DNA of 64,000 nucleotides, from assembly GCF_007000325.2 (NCBI RefSeq), contig NZ_CP117267.1, positions 2,805,001 through 2,869,000 on the forward strand. The letters run 5' to 3'. Numbering within the stretch: the first letter of the stretch is position 1; every line of letters starts with the position of its first letter. A model generated the notes under the pieces. The model searched no databases. It saw nothing but the letters and a program-made list of their open reading frames with translations, and was not told the DNA's origin. This stretch comes from Rhizobium rhododendri (GTDB lineage Bacteria; Pseudomonadota; Alphaproteobacteria; Rhizobiales; Rhizobiaceae). A program made the position numbers and the translations under genes. This document shows positions 9,220-19,047 of the stretch, piece by piece.

Positions 9220-9441
9220 TTGCCTCCACCACCCAAAGACAAAAGCGCAAGCCTCGTGGTCAACTCGCTGCGCGCTTTTTCGCAGAACTTCAGCATGACC
9301 TTGAACTCAGACAACAGCGTGCTCAACGGCTTCAGCTGGCCGCCGACGGAAAAGCGAGCGCGACCGCGCGGCTTGCCGGGGAATTTCAATCCACTACTTC
9401 CCTGCTTCATACCACTGACGCGTGAGGATAGAGCCCCATGA
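9220..9441 (+). CDS. doubtful small ORF or gene remnant
   Basis: A 73-residue frame whose middle (LVVNSLRAFSQNFSMTLNSD and on through GFSWPPTEKRARPRG) has high G/C at third codon positions, unlike a random frame. It has no ribosome site, no domain I recognise and a proline-rich start. It overlaps the next gene's start by four bases. It may be the remains of a longer gene, or the real frame may lie on the opposite strand (9210-9407 region, a 66-residue frame starting MKQGSSGLKFPG). Confidence 0.2.
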   Translation: MPPPPKDKSASLVVNSLRAFSQNFSMTLNSDNSVLNGFSWPPTEKRARPRGLPGNFNPLLPCFIPLTREDRAP

Positions 9442-9650
9442 CAAGCTCTCGTAAGGATCTGTTTTTTGCCCTGGCGATGATCGTTGCCGGCACAGCAGCA
9501 TTTTTCCTCTTTCTCTACCTCGCCGGTATCGATCCCGATGAACAATCAATCGGCGCGATGGAATGGGTCATAGGCGGTATCCTCATCGGACCAGGCTTTA
9601 GTTATCTGCTCAGGTGGAGTAGCAAGCGGGGTAAGATCAAGGACCGTTAG
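9438..9650 (+). CDS. small two-helix membrane protein, unknown function
   Basis: A 70-residue protein with two predicted membrane helices: about residues 8-28 (FFALAMIVAGTAAFFLFLYL) and 43-58 (WVIGGILIGPGFSYLL), and a basic tail (SKRGKIKDR). GAGGA lies about eleven bases upstream of the ATG. No family is recognised. It is convergent with the SnoaL-like gene at 9667. The hydrophobic pattern makes it more likely real than chance, but its role is unknown. Confidence 0.5.
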   Translation: MTSSRKDLFFALAMIVAGTAAFFLFLYLAGIDPDEQSIGAMEWVIGGILIGPGFSYLLRWSSKRGKIKDR

Positions 9651-9666
9651 ACCCAAATCCGCTCGA

Positions 9667-10035
9667 TCACTGTGGAAAGCGGCTGAGGTGCTCGTGGACG
9701 ATCTTCCATTGCGCGTAGTCTTTTCTCAAGATGGTAGTGCCGCGTCCGTCGCCTTCATATATTTTCCCATCAATCTCGGCCCTCCAACGGAAGCGGTATA
9801 TGCAGCTCGCAGCGTTATCGGTGACCGCAATCCAGTCGACGTCCTCAAGCCAGTATGTCTCGTTTTGAAGCTTGCGCCACGTTTCTTCGAACGCAGCCCT
9901 TATTGCGTCAATTCCGCAGTGGATACCGTCGGTAAACCAGAAGACCGCGTCCGCCGATATGAGCGGGGCGACTTCATCGAAGCGCCGCAGGTTAACTTTC
10001 GTTTCATAGAGTTTCATGAGTTCCTGAGGCTGCAT
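9667..10035 (-). CDS. SnoaL-like / NTF2-fold protein
   Basis: A 122-residue alpha-plus-beta barrel protein of the NTF2/SnoaL superfamily. Features are an N-terminal helix (ELMKLYETKVNLRRFDEVAPL), the DAVFWFTDG strand, the aromatic W..DVDWIAV segment and a closing WKIVHEHLS strand. Such proteins are small-molecule isomerases, cyclases or ligand-binding proteins. I start at MQPQELMK (10035), which gives the usual family length; an upstream start at 10098 would add 21 unmatched residues. It stands alone, so no pathway can be assigned. Confidence 0.72.
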   Translation of the reverse strand: MQPQELMKLYETKVNLRRFDEVAPLISADAVFWFTDGIHCGIDAIRAAFEETWRKLQNETYWLEDVDWIAVTDNAASCIYRFRWRAEIDGKIYEGDGRGTTILRKDYAQWKIVHEHLSRFPQ

Positions 10036-10255
10036 TCGACGCTCTTTTCGTATCGGCTGGCATTCCGAAGTTTGTGGCCGCATGGGGTATTTTGCCATGG
10101 CACATTCATCCGGAACAAGCCGGTCGGAAATTTTGCATCTGCCCGAAAAGGATGGACTTCAGCCACCGGATTTCTTCGCGTGGAAGCAAGGGGAACGGGC
10201 CGATCCTTTGAAGCTTTAGCTGAACGGCTATCTGAACAGGGCGCCTATCCACCTC

Positions 10256-10285
10256 AAAATAAGGGCCGGCGTTGCCGCCAGCCCC
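10256..10285 (-). terminator. terminator after clpB
   Basis: Read on the minus strand, GGGCTGGCG and CGCCGGCCC pair around a GCAA loop and are followed by TTATTTT. It lies about 25 bases after the clpB stop codon. Confidence 0.7.
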
Positions 10286-10308
10286 ATCTCCTTTTGCACC
10301 GCAAACCC

Positions 10309-12909
10309 TTACGCCGCCTGTGGCACGGTCTCGCGTGGGCGGAACAGGAGGCGGTCGCTTCCGCTGGTGACCTTGACCAGCGAGTTGTCCGGCACCTGCC
10401 CCGACAGGATCTGCTCGGCAAGCGGATCCTGGACGTATTTCTGAATCGCCCGTTTCAGCGGCCGCGCCCCGTAAACCGGATCGTAGCCCTTGTCGGCCAG
10501 CCAGCTGCGTGCATCGTCGTCGAGTTCCAGCGTGATCTTGCGCTCGGAAAGCAGCGTGATCAGCCGCTTCAGCTGGATGTCGACGATTGCTCCCATCTCA
10601 CTCCGCTTCAGGCGGTGGAACAGGATGATCTCGTCGATCCGGTTGAGGAATTCCGGCCGGAAATGGCTGCGGACCTCGCCCATGACCGGTTCGCGCACCG
10701 CCTCGCTGTCATCGTTCTCGCCCAGCTTGGTCAAATAGTCGGAGCCAAGGTTCGACGTCATGATGATCATCGTGTTGCGGAAATCGACCGTCCGGCCCTG
10801 CCCGTCCGTCAGGCGTCCGTCGTCCAGCACCTGCAGCAGCACGTTGAAGACGTCGGGATGGGCCTTCTCGATCTCGTCGAACAGCACGACCTGATAAGGA
10901 CGGCGACGGACGGCTTCGGTCAGCGACCCGCCTTCATCGTAGCCGACATAGCCGGGAGGGGCACCGATCAGCCGGGATACGGAGTGTTTCTCCATATATT
11001 CCGACATATCCATGCGCACCATGGCGCTGTCGTCGTCGAACAGGAAGCGGGCCAGTGCCTTTGTCAGCTCCGTCTTGCCGACGCCGGTCGGCCCGAGGAA
11101 GATGAACGAGCCAAGCGGCCGGTTCGGATCCTGCAGACCGGCGCGGGCGCGGCGCACGGCACGCGAAACGGCTTGCACTGCATCGCCCTGCCCGACCACC
11201 GATTTCGCCAGCTCGTCTTCCATGCGGAGCAGCTTGTCCTTGTCACCTTCGAGCATCTTTTCGGTCGGGATGCCGGTCCAGCGCGAGACGATATGGGCGA
11301 TGTTGTCGGCGGTCACCACCTCCTGAACCATCGCATTCTGCGTGTGATCCTGGGCTTCGGCCTCCGTCAGGTCCTTTTCAAGACCGGGGATGACGCCATA
11401 GGCAAGCTCGCCGGCGCGCTGGAATTCACCTTTGCGCTGGGCAATCGCCAGTTCGTTGCGGGCTTCATCGAGCTGCTTCTTGAGGTCCGCGGCAAGGCCG
11501 AGCTTGGACTTTTCCGCCTGCCAGCGAGCCGTCAGCGCATCGGCCTGCTCCTCGAGGTTGGTGAGCTCCGTTTCGAGCCGCACCAGCCGGTCGGCCGAGG
11601 CCACGTCGGTTTCCTTTTTCAGCGCCTCGCGCTCGATCTTCAGCTGGATGACGCGACGATCGAGTTCGTCCAGTTCCTCCGGCTTGGAATCCACCTGCAT
11701 GCGCAGCCGCGCTGCCGCCTCGTCCATCAGATCGATGGCCTTGTCGGGCAGGAAGCGGTCCGTGATGTAGCGGTTCGACAGGGTCGCTGCCGCCACCAGA
11801 GCGGCGTCGGCTATGCGCACCTTGTGATGCTGCTCGTATTTCTCCTTGAGCCCGCGCAGGATCGAGATGGTGTCCTCGACCGTAGGCTCGCTGACCATGA
11901 CCGGCTGGAAACGACGGGCCAGCGCCGGGTCCTTCTCGACATGCTTGCGATATTCGTCGAGCGTCGTAGCACCGACGCAATGCAGCTCGCCGCGTGCCAG
12001 CGCCGGCTTCAGGAGGTTGGAAGCGTCCATGGCCCCATCGCCCTTGCCGGCACCGACCAGCGTGTGCATCTCGTCGATGAACAGGATGATCTCGCCGTTT
12101 TCCGACTGCACCTCGTTGAGCACAGCCTTCAGCCGCTCCTCGAATTCACCTCGGAATTTCGCACCGGCAATCAGCGCGCCCATGTCGAGCGCCATCAGCT
12201 TCTTTTCCTTCAGCGATTCCGGCACGTCGCCGTTGACGATGCGTAGCGCAAGGCCTTCGACGATCGCCGTCTTGCCGACGCCGGGCTCGCCGATCAGCAC
12301 CGGATTGTTCTTGGTGCGACGCGACAGCACCTGGATCGTGCGACGGATTTCGTCGTCACGGCCGATGACAGGATCGAGACGGCCTTCGCGCGCCTCGGCA
12401 GTCAGATCGCGCGCATATTTCTTCAGCGCCTCGTAGCCGTTCTCGGCATTCGAAGAATCAGCGGTACGGCCCTTGCGGATCTCGTCGATAGCCTTGTTGA
12501 GACCGATAGGCGTCACACCGGCATTCTTCAGCGTCGTCGATGTCGAGGCGCTCGATTCCATCGCCAGCGCCTGCAGCAGACGCTCGACGGTGACGAAACT
12601 GTCGCCTGCCTTCTTGGCAAGATCCTCGGCAGTCGTGAACACCTTGGCCAGCGGCTGCGCCAGGTAGACCTGGCCATTGCCACCCGAAACCTTCGGAATT
12701 TTCGCCAGGGCCGCATCGTTGGCAAGCTTGGCCGCCTTGGGATCGCCGCCCGCACGCTGGATCAGCGAGGCAGCCATGCCCTGGTCGTCGTCGAGAAGAA
12801 CCTTGAGCACATGCTCGGCGGTGAACTGCTGGTGATCCTGACCGAGTGCGTTGGTCTGGGCAGACTGCAGAAAGCCGCGCAGCCGTTCAGAGTATTTTTC
12901 GATATCCAT
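10309..12909 (-). CDS. clpB: ATP-dependent chaperone ClpB
   Basis: An 866-residue Hsp100 disaggregase that works with DnaK to pull proteins from aggregates in the cytoplasm. Domains in order: the Clp N-terminal repeat domain ([17 protein letters not shown]), the first AAA+ module with Walker A GEPGVGKT, the coiled-coil M domain, the second AAA+ module with Walker A GPTGVGKT, and the C-terminal D2-small domain. Length equals the family norm. The start at 12909 is fixed by GGAGGT six bases upstream. A possible heat-shock promoter lies at 13031-13060. It is monocistronic between two terminators. Confidence 0.97.
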   Translation of the reverse strand: MDIEKYSERLRGFLQSAQTNALGQDHQQFTAEHVLKVLLDDDQGMAASLIQRAGGDPKAAKLANDAALAKIPKVSGGNGQVYLAQPLAKVFTTAEDLAKKAGDSFVTVERLLQALAMESSASTSTTLKNAGVTPIGLNKAIDEIRKGRTADSSNAENGYEALKKYARDLTAEAREGRLDPVIGRDDEIRRTIQVLSRRTKNNPVLIGEPGVGKTAIVEGLALRIVNGDVPESLKEKKLMALDMGALIAGAKFRGEFEERLKAVLNEVQSENGEIILFIDEMHTLVGAGKGDGAMDASNLLKPALARGELHCVGATTLDEYRKHVEKDPALARRFQPVMVSEPTVEDTISILRGLKEKYEQHHKVRIADAALVAAATLSNRYITDRFLPDKAIDLMDEAAARLRMQVDSKPEELDELDRRVIQLKIEREALKKETDVASADRLVRLETELTNLEEQADALTARWQAEKSKLGLAADLKKQLDEARNELAIAQRKGEFQRAGELAYGVIPGLEKDLTEAEAQDHTQNAMVQEVVTADNIAHIVSRWTGIPTEKMLEGDKDKLLRMEDELAKSVVGQGDAVQAVSRAVRRARAGLQDPNRPLGSFIFLGPTGVGKTELTKALARFLFDDDSAMVRMDMSEYMEKHSVSRLIGAPPGYVGYDEGGSLTEAVRRRPYQVVLFDEIEKAHPDVFNVLLQVLDDGRLTDGQGRTVDFRNTMIIMTSNLGSDYLTKLGENDDSEAVREPVMGEVRSHFRPEFLNRIDEIILFHRLKRSEMGAIVDIQLKRLITLLSERKITLELDDDARSWLADKGYDPVYGARPLKRAIQKYVQDPLAEQILSGQVPDNSLVKVTSGSDRLLFRPRETVPQAA

Positions 12910-13030
12910 CTTAGAACCTCCATGGATCGCCCTGCCCGCTTTTCGGCACAGAACGAGAGTGAGAGAAGACCCCCTGAAAAGGCAGATCCCGGTGCCGCAT
13001 CCGTCAGGGACAGTGCCGCAGCCGAAGAAC

Positions 13031-13060
13031 ATATGGGTGGGAAATTACGCTGTTTAAAGG
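13031..13060 (-). promoter_or_regulatory. clpB: possible heat-shock-type promoter of clpB
   Basis: On the minus strand CCTTTAA (13060-13054) and CCCATAT (13037-13031) are separated by 16 bases. The C-rich -10 box resembles RpoH promoters of alphaproteobacteria, and clpB is a classic RpoH target. The -35 box is not the usual CTTGAA, so this is tentative. Confidence 0.3.
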
Positions 13061-13069
13061 GTGCTGAAA

Positions 13070-13098
13070 ACGAAAATACCCCGGATGAACCGGGGTAT
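13070..13098 (-). terminator. terminator after the DUF4167 gene
   Basis: A nine-pair stem, ATACCCCGG (13076-13084) with CCGGGGTAT (13090-13098), closes a five-base loop. On the minus strand the loop is TTCAT and the stem is followed by TTTTCGTTTTC. It ends the DUF4167 transcript before clpB. Confidence 0.75.
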
Positions 13099-13139
13099 CT
13101 TGATGTGTATCAATTCAATGTGCGAAGTGGCGAAAATGC

Positions 13140-14012
13140 CTATTCGGAGCCGACATCCGCAAGGTTCGGGGCGTCGTTGCCACCTTCGCCGGGAGCATCG
13201 CTATCGGTGAGGCGCGGGCGGCGCGGACGGCCAGCAGCGCGACGACGCGGCTGGCGCGGCTCCTCGGTGCCCTGGGCTTCCTCGATGGCAACTTCCGCTG
13301 GCGTGCCGACGATTTCGGGCTGAGGGCCGGTACCGTCGTTGACGGGAGCGGGAGCTGCGGCCGGCGTACGTGGCGTGTAGACGCGCGGTGTGCGTGGCTG
13401 GCGCGGCGCCCGCTGGGCTTCGGCCTGCGGCTGGGGCTGATCGCCCTCGCCAGGCGTTGCATCCTGCTGGACCGGAGCCGGCTGCGGCGCCGGGCTCGGC
13501 TGCTGGCTGGCGACGGGACCGTGGGCCGGTTGCTGCGGCATCGACTGCTGCGGCGCATTGCGGCTCTGCATCGAAGGCGCGATCATTGGCTGATCGTCCA
13601 TCTCGTTGCCGTCCATGTCGTCCATGTCGCGCTCGTTGCCGTCGCGATCATTGAAATCCTGCCTATCTTCGCGCTGGAAGCGTTCCTGCATCTGCGCCTG
13701 TGCGGCTGCGATGATGCGGTAATAGTGCTCAGCGTGCTGAAGATAGTTTTCCGCCATGACGCGGTCGCCGGAAGAGTGGGAATCGCGAGCCAGTGTCGAG
13801 TATTTCTCAGCGATGTGCTGGGCGGTACCGCGGATCTTCACATCGGGACCAGAACTATCGTAAGTCCGGGTCAGGGGGTTCGATCCCTTCCGATTGAAGT
13901 TGTTGTTCTGGCTGTTATTGCTGCTGCTGCCGCTGCTGGGGTTTCCGCCGCCGCTGCCGCCGCCGTTGTTGCCACGCCCTCGACCGCGCTTGTTCTGCTG
14001 TCCTGGCCTCAT
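13140..14012 (-). CDS. DUF4167 domain-containing protein
   Basis: A 290-residue protein typical of Rhizobiales. The first 45 residues are Arg/Gly/Asn/Ser-rich (RPGQQNKRGRGRGNNGGGSG), resembling an RNA-binding RGG tail. The conserved DUF4167 block follows (GTAQHIAEKYSTLARDSHSS, then MAENYLQHAEHYYRI). The rest is Pro/Gln/Ala-rich low complexity with a basic patch (RRRAAGRPRRPR) near the end. The start at 14012 has GAAGGA six bases upstream. It lies downstream of prmC/prfA on the same strand, so a link to translation is plausible, but the function is unknown. Confidence 0.9.
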   Translation of the reverse strand: MRPGQQNKRGRGRGNNGGGSGGGNPSSGSSSNNSQNNNFNRKGSNPLTRTYDSSGPDVKIRGTAQHIAEKYSTLARDSHSSGDRVMAENYLQHAEHYYRIIAAAQAQMQERFQREDRQDFNDRDGNERDMDDMDGNEMDDQPMIAPSMQSRNAPQQSMPQQPAHGPVASQQPSPAPQPAPVQQDATPGEGDQPQPQAEAQRAPRQPRTPRVYTPRTPAAAPAPVNDGTGPQPEIVGTPAEVAIEEAQGTEEPRQPRRRAAGRPRRPRLTDSDAPGEGGNDAPNLADVGSE

Positions 14013-14353
14013 AGATCCTTCACCTGAATTCTCTTGTTGTGATAATTGCGCGCGGCACCCTGCCGCCATGGCCGGACAAACCGAGCCAGGGCCTGCGTGC
14101 CGCAAGCAGATCGGGTCTAACCCCCGTCTGCCGCTCGACTACGTCAGATTAACTGAATCACGCATCGGGTACGTTCAACCTTCAACACTCATTCAAGAGA
14201 GCGGACCCCTGAGGCTGACCGGAACCCGAACGAATCTCCCATTCGTTTCCGGCTGCCCAACGCGTGAGCGCAACCTATATTGCTTCCCGGCTAAATCCAA
14301 GTCCTTTTCTTTAACAGCATAATAAAGTAGGAAAGACTTGTATTTTCAGCGCG
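14013..14353. other. intergenic region upstream of the DUF4167 gene
   Basis: About 340 bases between the prmC stop and the DUF4167 start. The part near prmC is AT-rich (TTATTATGCTG on the minus strand near 14315) and probably holds the DUF4167 promoter. No reading frame, repeat or stable RNA fold stands out. Confidence 0.4.
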
Positions 14354-15226
14354 TTATATACCTTTTGCGAAGATCAGGGCACGGTCGTTGTGACCATAAT
14401 CGCGCGCTGCCTCTATCAATCTGAACCCCGAGCCCTCGAACAAGGCGGTGACTGTCGGGCGCTGGTCATAACCGATTTCGAGACCGAGCACGCCGTCGTC
14501 GTGAAGAAATTGCGCAGCGTCCGCAGCGATTGCCCGGTAGGCATCAAGACCGTCCCGGCCGCCATCGAGCGCCGCCGTCGGATCGAAATCCCTGACCTCC
14601 GGAGCCAGTGTCGGCATAACGTCCGATACGATATAAGGGGGATTTGAGACGATTGCGTGAAACCGTCCCGAAATCGGCGTGAACCAGCTGCCCTCTGCGG
14701 TGCGGAACCGGTCGGCAAGGCCATTGCGTTCGGCATTTCCCCTGGCCGTCGCCAGCGCGTCGGCGGAGATGTCGCTGCCCAAACCCGCTGCCTCGCGACA
14801 TTCATGCAGCAGAGCGAGGCAGATGGCGCCGGTGCCGGTGCCCATGTCGAGAATATCGATGCTCCCGTGCAAGCCGACCAGCCTGCGCAGATGCGGCAGG
14901 ACGCTGTCCACCAGGATCTCGGTGTCCGCCCGGGGCTCCAGCGTCGCCGGCGACAGGCGCAGCGGCAGGCCGTAGAATTCCCGCTCGCCAAGAATGCGAT
15001 GCACCGGCTCATGGCGCAAACGACGCGCGATGGCGTCCTCCAGACGCACGACCCCTTCGGCATCCACCGTTTGGTCGGAGCGGGTGACGATCTCGGTGAA
15101 CGTCAGCCCGAACAGCCCGGATACCAGCACCTTGGCGTCGGCGGCAGGATCGTCGAGGCCCGCCTCCGCAAACCGGCTCCGCGCCGATGCCTGCAATGCG
15201 CCGATCGTCGGGCCGGTGTCGCTCAC
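14354..15226 (-). CDS. prmC: peptide chain release factor N5-glutamine methyltransferase
   Basis: A 290-residue SAM-dependent methyltransferase that modifies the glutamine of the GGQ motif in release factors RF1 and RF2. The N-terminal helical domain (about residues 1-75) is followed by a class I methyltransferase fold with motif [14 protein letters not shown] and the substrate-glutamine motif NPPY (VSNPPYI). The gene overlaps the stop of prfA by four bases (ATGA), so substrate and modifier are translationally coupled, the common bacterial arrangement. Confidence 0.96.
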   Translation of the reverse strand: MSDTGPTIGALQASARSRFAEAGLDDPAADAKVLVSGLFGLTFTEIVTRSDQTVDAEGVVRLEDAIARRLRHEPVHRILGEREFYGLPLRLSPATLEPRADTEILVDSVLPHLRRLVGLHGSIDILDMGTGTGAICLALLHECREAAGLGSDISADALATARGNAERNGLADRFRTAEGSWFTPISGRFHAIVSNPPYIVSDVMPTLAPEVRDFDPTAALDGGRDGLDAYRAIAADAAQFLHDDGVLGLEIGYDQRPTVTALFEGSGFRLIEAARDYGHNDRALIFAKGI

Positions 15227-16302
15227 ATGCGATCCCCGAGCTGGGCAAGCTGGCTTGCCTGGTGATCGGCACGCAGCGCATCGACGACATCGTCGATCTC
15301 GCCTTCCATCATCCGGTCCAGCTTGTAGAGCGTCAGGTTGATGCGGTGGTCGGTGATGCGCCCTTGCGGAAAATTATAGGTGCGGATGCGCTCCGAGCGG
15401 TCGCCGGAGCCGACCTGGCTCTTGCGGTCGGCCGAGCGCTCGTTGTCGACCCGCTGGCGCTCCATGTCGTAGAGCCTGGAGCGCAGCACCTGCATCGCCT
15501 TGGCGCGGTTCTGATGCTGCGATTTTTCTGAACTGGTGACGACGATGCCAGACGGCATATGGGTGATGCGAACAGCCGAGTCCGTCGTGTTGACGTGCTG
15601 GCCGCCGGCGCCCGACGAGCGCATCGTGTCGATGCGGATATCCTGCTCGCGCACTTCGATATCCACCTCTTCGGCCTCGGGCAGCACCGCCACCGTGGCC
15701 GCGGAAGTGTGGATGCGGCCGCCGGCCTCGGTGGCCGGTACGCGCTGCACCCGGTGCACCCCGGATTCGAACTTGAGCTTGGAGAAAACGCCCTTGCCGG
15801 TGATCGTCGCAATCACTTCCTTGTAGCCGCCCGCTTCGCCGTCGCTCGAGGAGAGAATTTCGACCTTCCAGCCGTTCACCGAGGCGAAACGCTCGTACAT
15901 GCGGAAAAGGTCGCCGGCAAACAGCGCCGCTTCGGAACCACCGGTCCCGGCACGGATTTCGAGGATGGCGCTCTTCTCGTCGGCGGCATCCTTCGGCAGC
16001 AATAGGATCTGTATCTCGGTCTCCAGCGTCTCGATACGCTCGCGCACGCCGGGCAGCTCCATATCGGCCAGGTCGCGCATCTCGCGGTCGACCGTCTTGT
16101 CGCCCAGCATCGCTTCGAGATCGGCCCGCTCCGCCGTCGCTTTTTCGTAGTCGCGGATCTTCATGACGACGGGCTGCAGCTCGGAATACTCGGACGCCAG
16201 CTTGACGTAGACATCCGCCGCCGGGCCTTCGGACATGCGCGCCTCGATCTCGCCGAACCGGCGCTCCAGCTCACGCATTTTTTCAACAGGTAGTGTAGCC
16301 AC
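15223..16302 (-). CDS. prfA: peptide chain release factor 1
   Basis: A 359-residue class I release factor that reads UAA and UAG and triggers peptide release on the ribosome. The catalytic GGQ lies in [17 protein letters not shown], and the later positions include the RF-1 signature ([13 protein letters not shown]). Length is normal. It overlaps prmC and lies downstream of ptsP, separated by a 390-base gap containing a palindromic repeat, so prfA may have its own promoter. Confidence 0.97.
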   Translation of the reverse strand: MATLPVEKMRELERRFGEIEARMSEGPAADVYVKLASEYSELQPVVMKIRDYEKATAERADLEAMLGDKTVDREMRDLADMELPGVRERIETLETEIQILLLPKDAADEKSAILEIRAGTGGSEAALFAGDLFRMYERFASVNGWKVEILSSSDGEAGGYKEVIATITGKGVFSKLKFESGVHRVQRVPATEAGGRIHTSAATVAVLPEAEEVDIEVREQDIRIDTMRSSGAGGQHVNTTDSAVRITHMPSGIVVTSSEKSQHQNRAKAMQVLRSRLYDMERQRVDNERSADRKSQVGSGDRSERIRTYNFPQGRITDHRINLTLYKLDRMMEGEIDDVVDALRADHQASQLAQLGDRM

Positions 16303-16407
16303 AGTCGAACTCCGAATTTTTCCAAGGCGCCCTGATGTCAGGCGCCGTCATCCATGGCGATTATCTGGCGGCCAGCCGTTGAACTGCACGCCTCGCCCCC
16401 GATCCTT

Positions 16408-16543
16408 CCTCATTCCTGTGCTTGTCACAGGAATCCAGTGCGCCCAGTCCTAGGCGCGCAAGACCTCCCGATTGCCGAGACAAGTCTTTTCACGACGCAG
16501 ACGCGCCGTGGCTGGATTCCTGTGACAAGCACAGGAATGAGGG
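16408..16543. repeat. palindromic intergenic repeat, copy 1
   Basis: A 136-base element with perfect terminal inverted repeats of about 31 bases. Each arm is itself a small palindrome built on ATTCCTGTG and CACAGGAAT. The centre is unrelated to copies 2 and 3. It lies in the ptsP-prfA gap. Related copies are at 24718, 25905 and 34166. No open frame is present, so it is a non-autonomous, MITE-like or RIME-like repeat. Confidence 0.85.
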
Positions 16544-16692
16544 GGAGAGCGTCGCGCCTTCCAGACCCGGGCGAGAGCCAGACCGCGGGAACCAGGTCCC
16601 TAGCTTCCCATGCCTGGCCCAGCCCTGAAAGGACGGGCAGAGCGCCTCTTACCTCTTTCCACCGCAGTCAGCAACAGACTGCGCAAGAGCAG

Positions 16693-18960
16693 CTACAGGG
16701 GAATATTATGGGTCAATGCGAACTGCGCAAGGATGTCCCGCACCGAGAGCGTCGGGTTGCGGTCGTCCAAAGCCTCTTCCATGACTGCCGCCAGCGCCCC
16801 GACATCGAGACCCAGCAGCATCGCCTTGACCGGCCCGATCGAGGCTGGCGACATCGACACCGAGCGGAAGCCGATGCCCATCAGCGCCATCGCCGAGATC
16901 GGCTTGCCGGCAAGCTCGCCACACAGCGTCACCGGTGTCTTGTTGCGCTCGCCGGCGCGCACGATATCCCGCAGGATGCGCAGGAAAGGCCGCCCGAGCG
17001 TGTCGAACCGGTCGGACACGCGGGCATTGCCGCGATCGACCGCCATGGAAAACTGGAACAGGTCGTTGGAGCCGACCGAGACGAAATCGACGGCAGCCAT
17101 GAGCTCGTCGAGCTGCCAGAGCAGCGCCGGGACTTCGAGCATGGCGCCGAACTGCAGCTTCCGCGGCAGCGCATGGCCGAAGCGCGACAGATGGTGCACT
17201 TCCTTCTGCAGCAGTTCGCGCACCGCCTTGATCTCGGAAACCTCCGTGACCATCGGCACCATCATCTTCAGTTCGCCGTCGGCGGCAGCCTTCAGCATGG
17301 CGCGCAGCTGCGTGCGCAGCAGGCCCGGCCTATCCAGCGAAAGCCGGATGGCGCGCCAGCCGAGTGCCGGATTTTCTTCCTGATGCGCCCGGAAATAGGG
17401 CACGACCTTGTCGCCGCCGATATCCAGCGTGCGGAAGGTGACGACGTGATCGCCCGCCTGCTTCAGGACATTGCGGTAGAACATTTCCTGCTCATCGGCC
17501 TTCGGCATCGTCGAGGCGATCATGAACTGCAGCTCGGTGCGGAAAAGACCGATGCCTTCGGCGCCGGATTCGGCCAATTGCGGAAGATCGACCAGCAGTC
17601 CTGCATTCATCAGCAGCGAGATGCGCTGGCCGTCCCGCGTGACCGGCTCGACGGCACGCAGCGCCCGGAACTGCTCCTGGCGGCGGGCGCGGAACTTGAC
17701 CTTCTCTTCATAGGACTTCAGGTGATCGGCCATGGGCCGCAGGTGCACGTGGCCCTCGTCGCCATCGATGATGACGGAATCGCCGTTTTCCGCCAGCGCC
17801 ACGACGCCGGCCGCCTGTCCGACGACCGGAATGCCCATAGCGCGGGCGACGATGACGACATGGCTGGTGACGGCGCTGTCTTCCAGCACTAGGCCGCGAA
17901 TGTTGTCGCGCGGATAATCGAGCAGCTCGGCGGCTCCCATGGCGCGGGCGAAGATGACTGCGTCGTTGGGAAAACCGTCCGTCGTGTTGCGGCCGGTATG
18001 GCCGGTCAGCTGCCGCAGCAGCCGGTTGGCCAGGTCCTCGAAATCGTGCATGCGGTCGCGCAGGTACGGGTCGGTGAGCCGCATCATCCGAGCCTTCGTG
18101 TCGCTCTGCACTTTCTCGACCGCAGCCTCGGCCGTCAGGCCGTTGCGGATCGCCTCCTCGAGCTTGCGAACCCAGCCCTGGTCGTGGGCGAACATACGGT
18201 AGGTTTCCAGCACCTCGCGGTGCTCTCCTTCCATCGACACGTCGCGACGCGACAGCATGTCGTCGATGGAAATGCGCAAGGAGCCGAGGGCATCGGCCAT
18301 GCGCGAGATTTCGTGGTCGGTGTCTTCGTTGAGCAGGTTGGTGACGACGACGCGCGGCTCGTGCAGCACGACATAGCCAAGGCCGATGCCTTCATTGTAG
18401 CTGTCGCCGTCGATGGTGACCGAGCGGGTCAGGTCGAGTTCGAGGCCGGGCTTCGAGATCTTCTTCAGATCGCCGGTGGCGATCATCTCGGCCAGCACCA
18501 TGGCCGTCGTCTCGAGCGCTTCAAGCTCCTCGTCGCGGTAGGTGCGGCTGGCCTTGTTCTGCACGACGAGAACGCCGAGCGACCGGCCGGCGCGCAGGAT
18601 CGGCACACCGAGGAAGGAATGGTAGATCTCTTCTCCGGTTTCCGGCAGATACCGGAAGGCCGGGTGCGACTGGGCGTCGGAGAGATTGAGCGATTGCGCC
18701 GAGGCGGCGATGGTGCCGACCAGGCCCTGGCCCATCTTCAACTGCGCCAGATGGACGGAATCCTTGTTGAGACCTTCGGTGGCATAGAGCTCGAGCACGC
18801 CGTCGGCGCGCAGCACGTAGACCGAGCACACCTCCGCCACCATGTTGCTGGCGATCTGACGAACGATCCGGTCAAGGCGATCCTGCGGTTCAAGCGGCTC
18901 CGCCATCAGCTCGCGCAGCCGCTTGAGCAGGACGCGCGGACCGCCGGAAAGGTCTCTCAT
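16693..18960 (-). CDS. ptsP: phosphoenolpyruvate-protein phosphotransferase, nitrogen PTS enzyme I
   Basis: A 755-residue EI-Ntr protein that takes phosphate from PEP and passes it to NPr in the regulatory nitrogen PTS. An N-terminal GAF sensor domain covers about residues 20-160, then come the PEP-utiliser N domain, the phosphohistidine segment (DSAVTSHVVIVARAMG) and the C-terminal PEP-binding barrel (LFRTELQFM; VSVGSNDLFQFSMAVDR). The GAF domain separates it from sugar-type enzyme I and in the family binds glutamine. It follows lysC on the same strand, a common rhizobial order. Confidence 0.95.
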   Translation of the reverse strand: MRDLSGGPRVLLKRLRELMAEPLEPQDRLDRIVRQIASNMVAEVCSVYVLRADGVLELYATEGLNKDSVHLAQLKMGQGLVGTIAASAQSLNLSDAQSHPAFRYLPETGEEIYHSFLGVPILRAGRSLGVLVVQNKASRTYRDEELEALETTAMVLAEMIATGDLKKISKPGLELDLTRSVTIDGDSYNEGIGLGYVVLHEPRVVVTNLLNEDTDHEISRMADALGSLRISIDDMLSRRDVSMEGEHREVLETYRMFAHDQGWVRKLEEAIRNGLTAEAAVEKVQSDTKARMMRLTDPYLRDRMHDFEDLANRLLRQLTGHTGRNTTDGFPNDAVIFARAMGAAELLDYPRDNIRGLVLEDSAVTSHVVIVARAMGIPVVGQAAGVVALAENGDSVIIDGDEGHVHLRPMADHLKSYEEKVKFRARRQEQFRALRAVEPVTRDGQRISLLMNAGLLVDLPQLAESGAEGIGLFRTELQFMIASTMPKADEQEMFYRNVLKQAGDHVVTFRTLDIGGDKVVPYFRAHQEENPALGWRAIRLSLDRPGLLRTQLRAMLKAAADGELKMMVPMVTEVSEIKAVRELLQKEVHHLSRFGHALPRKLQFGAMLEVPALLWQLDELMAAVDFVSVGSNDLFQFSMAVDRGNARVSDRFDTLGRPFLRILRDIVRAGERNKTPVTLCGELAGKPISAMALMGIGFRSVSMSPASIGPVKAMLLGLDVGALAAVMEEALDDRNPTLSVRDILAQFALTHNIPL

Positions 18961-19047
18961 TGCGTCACGCTCCCGAAAATCATGTCCACGCTGCGAAGGT
19001 TGTCACGAAGCATTTCGCGCTTCGCCCTGCCCCTCTGCAGTTTCAAA

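Noticed and set aside
9688-12246. Long plus-strand open frame of 852 codons opposite clpB
   Set aside because: It is an antisense shadow of clpB created by high GC; its translation has no domain and clpB is certain.
16408-16543. CRISPR repeat or insertion sequence
   Set aside because: The palindromic units are dispersed singly, with no regular spacers and no transposase frame.
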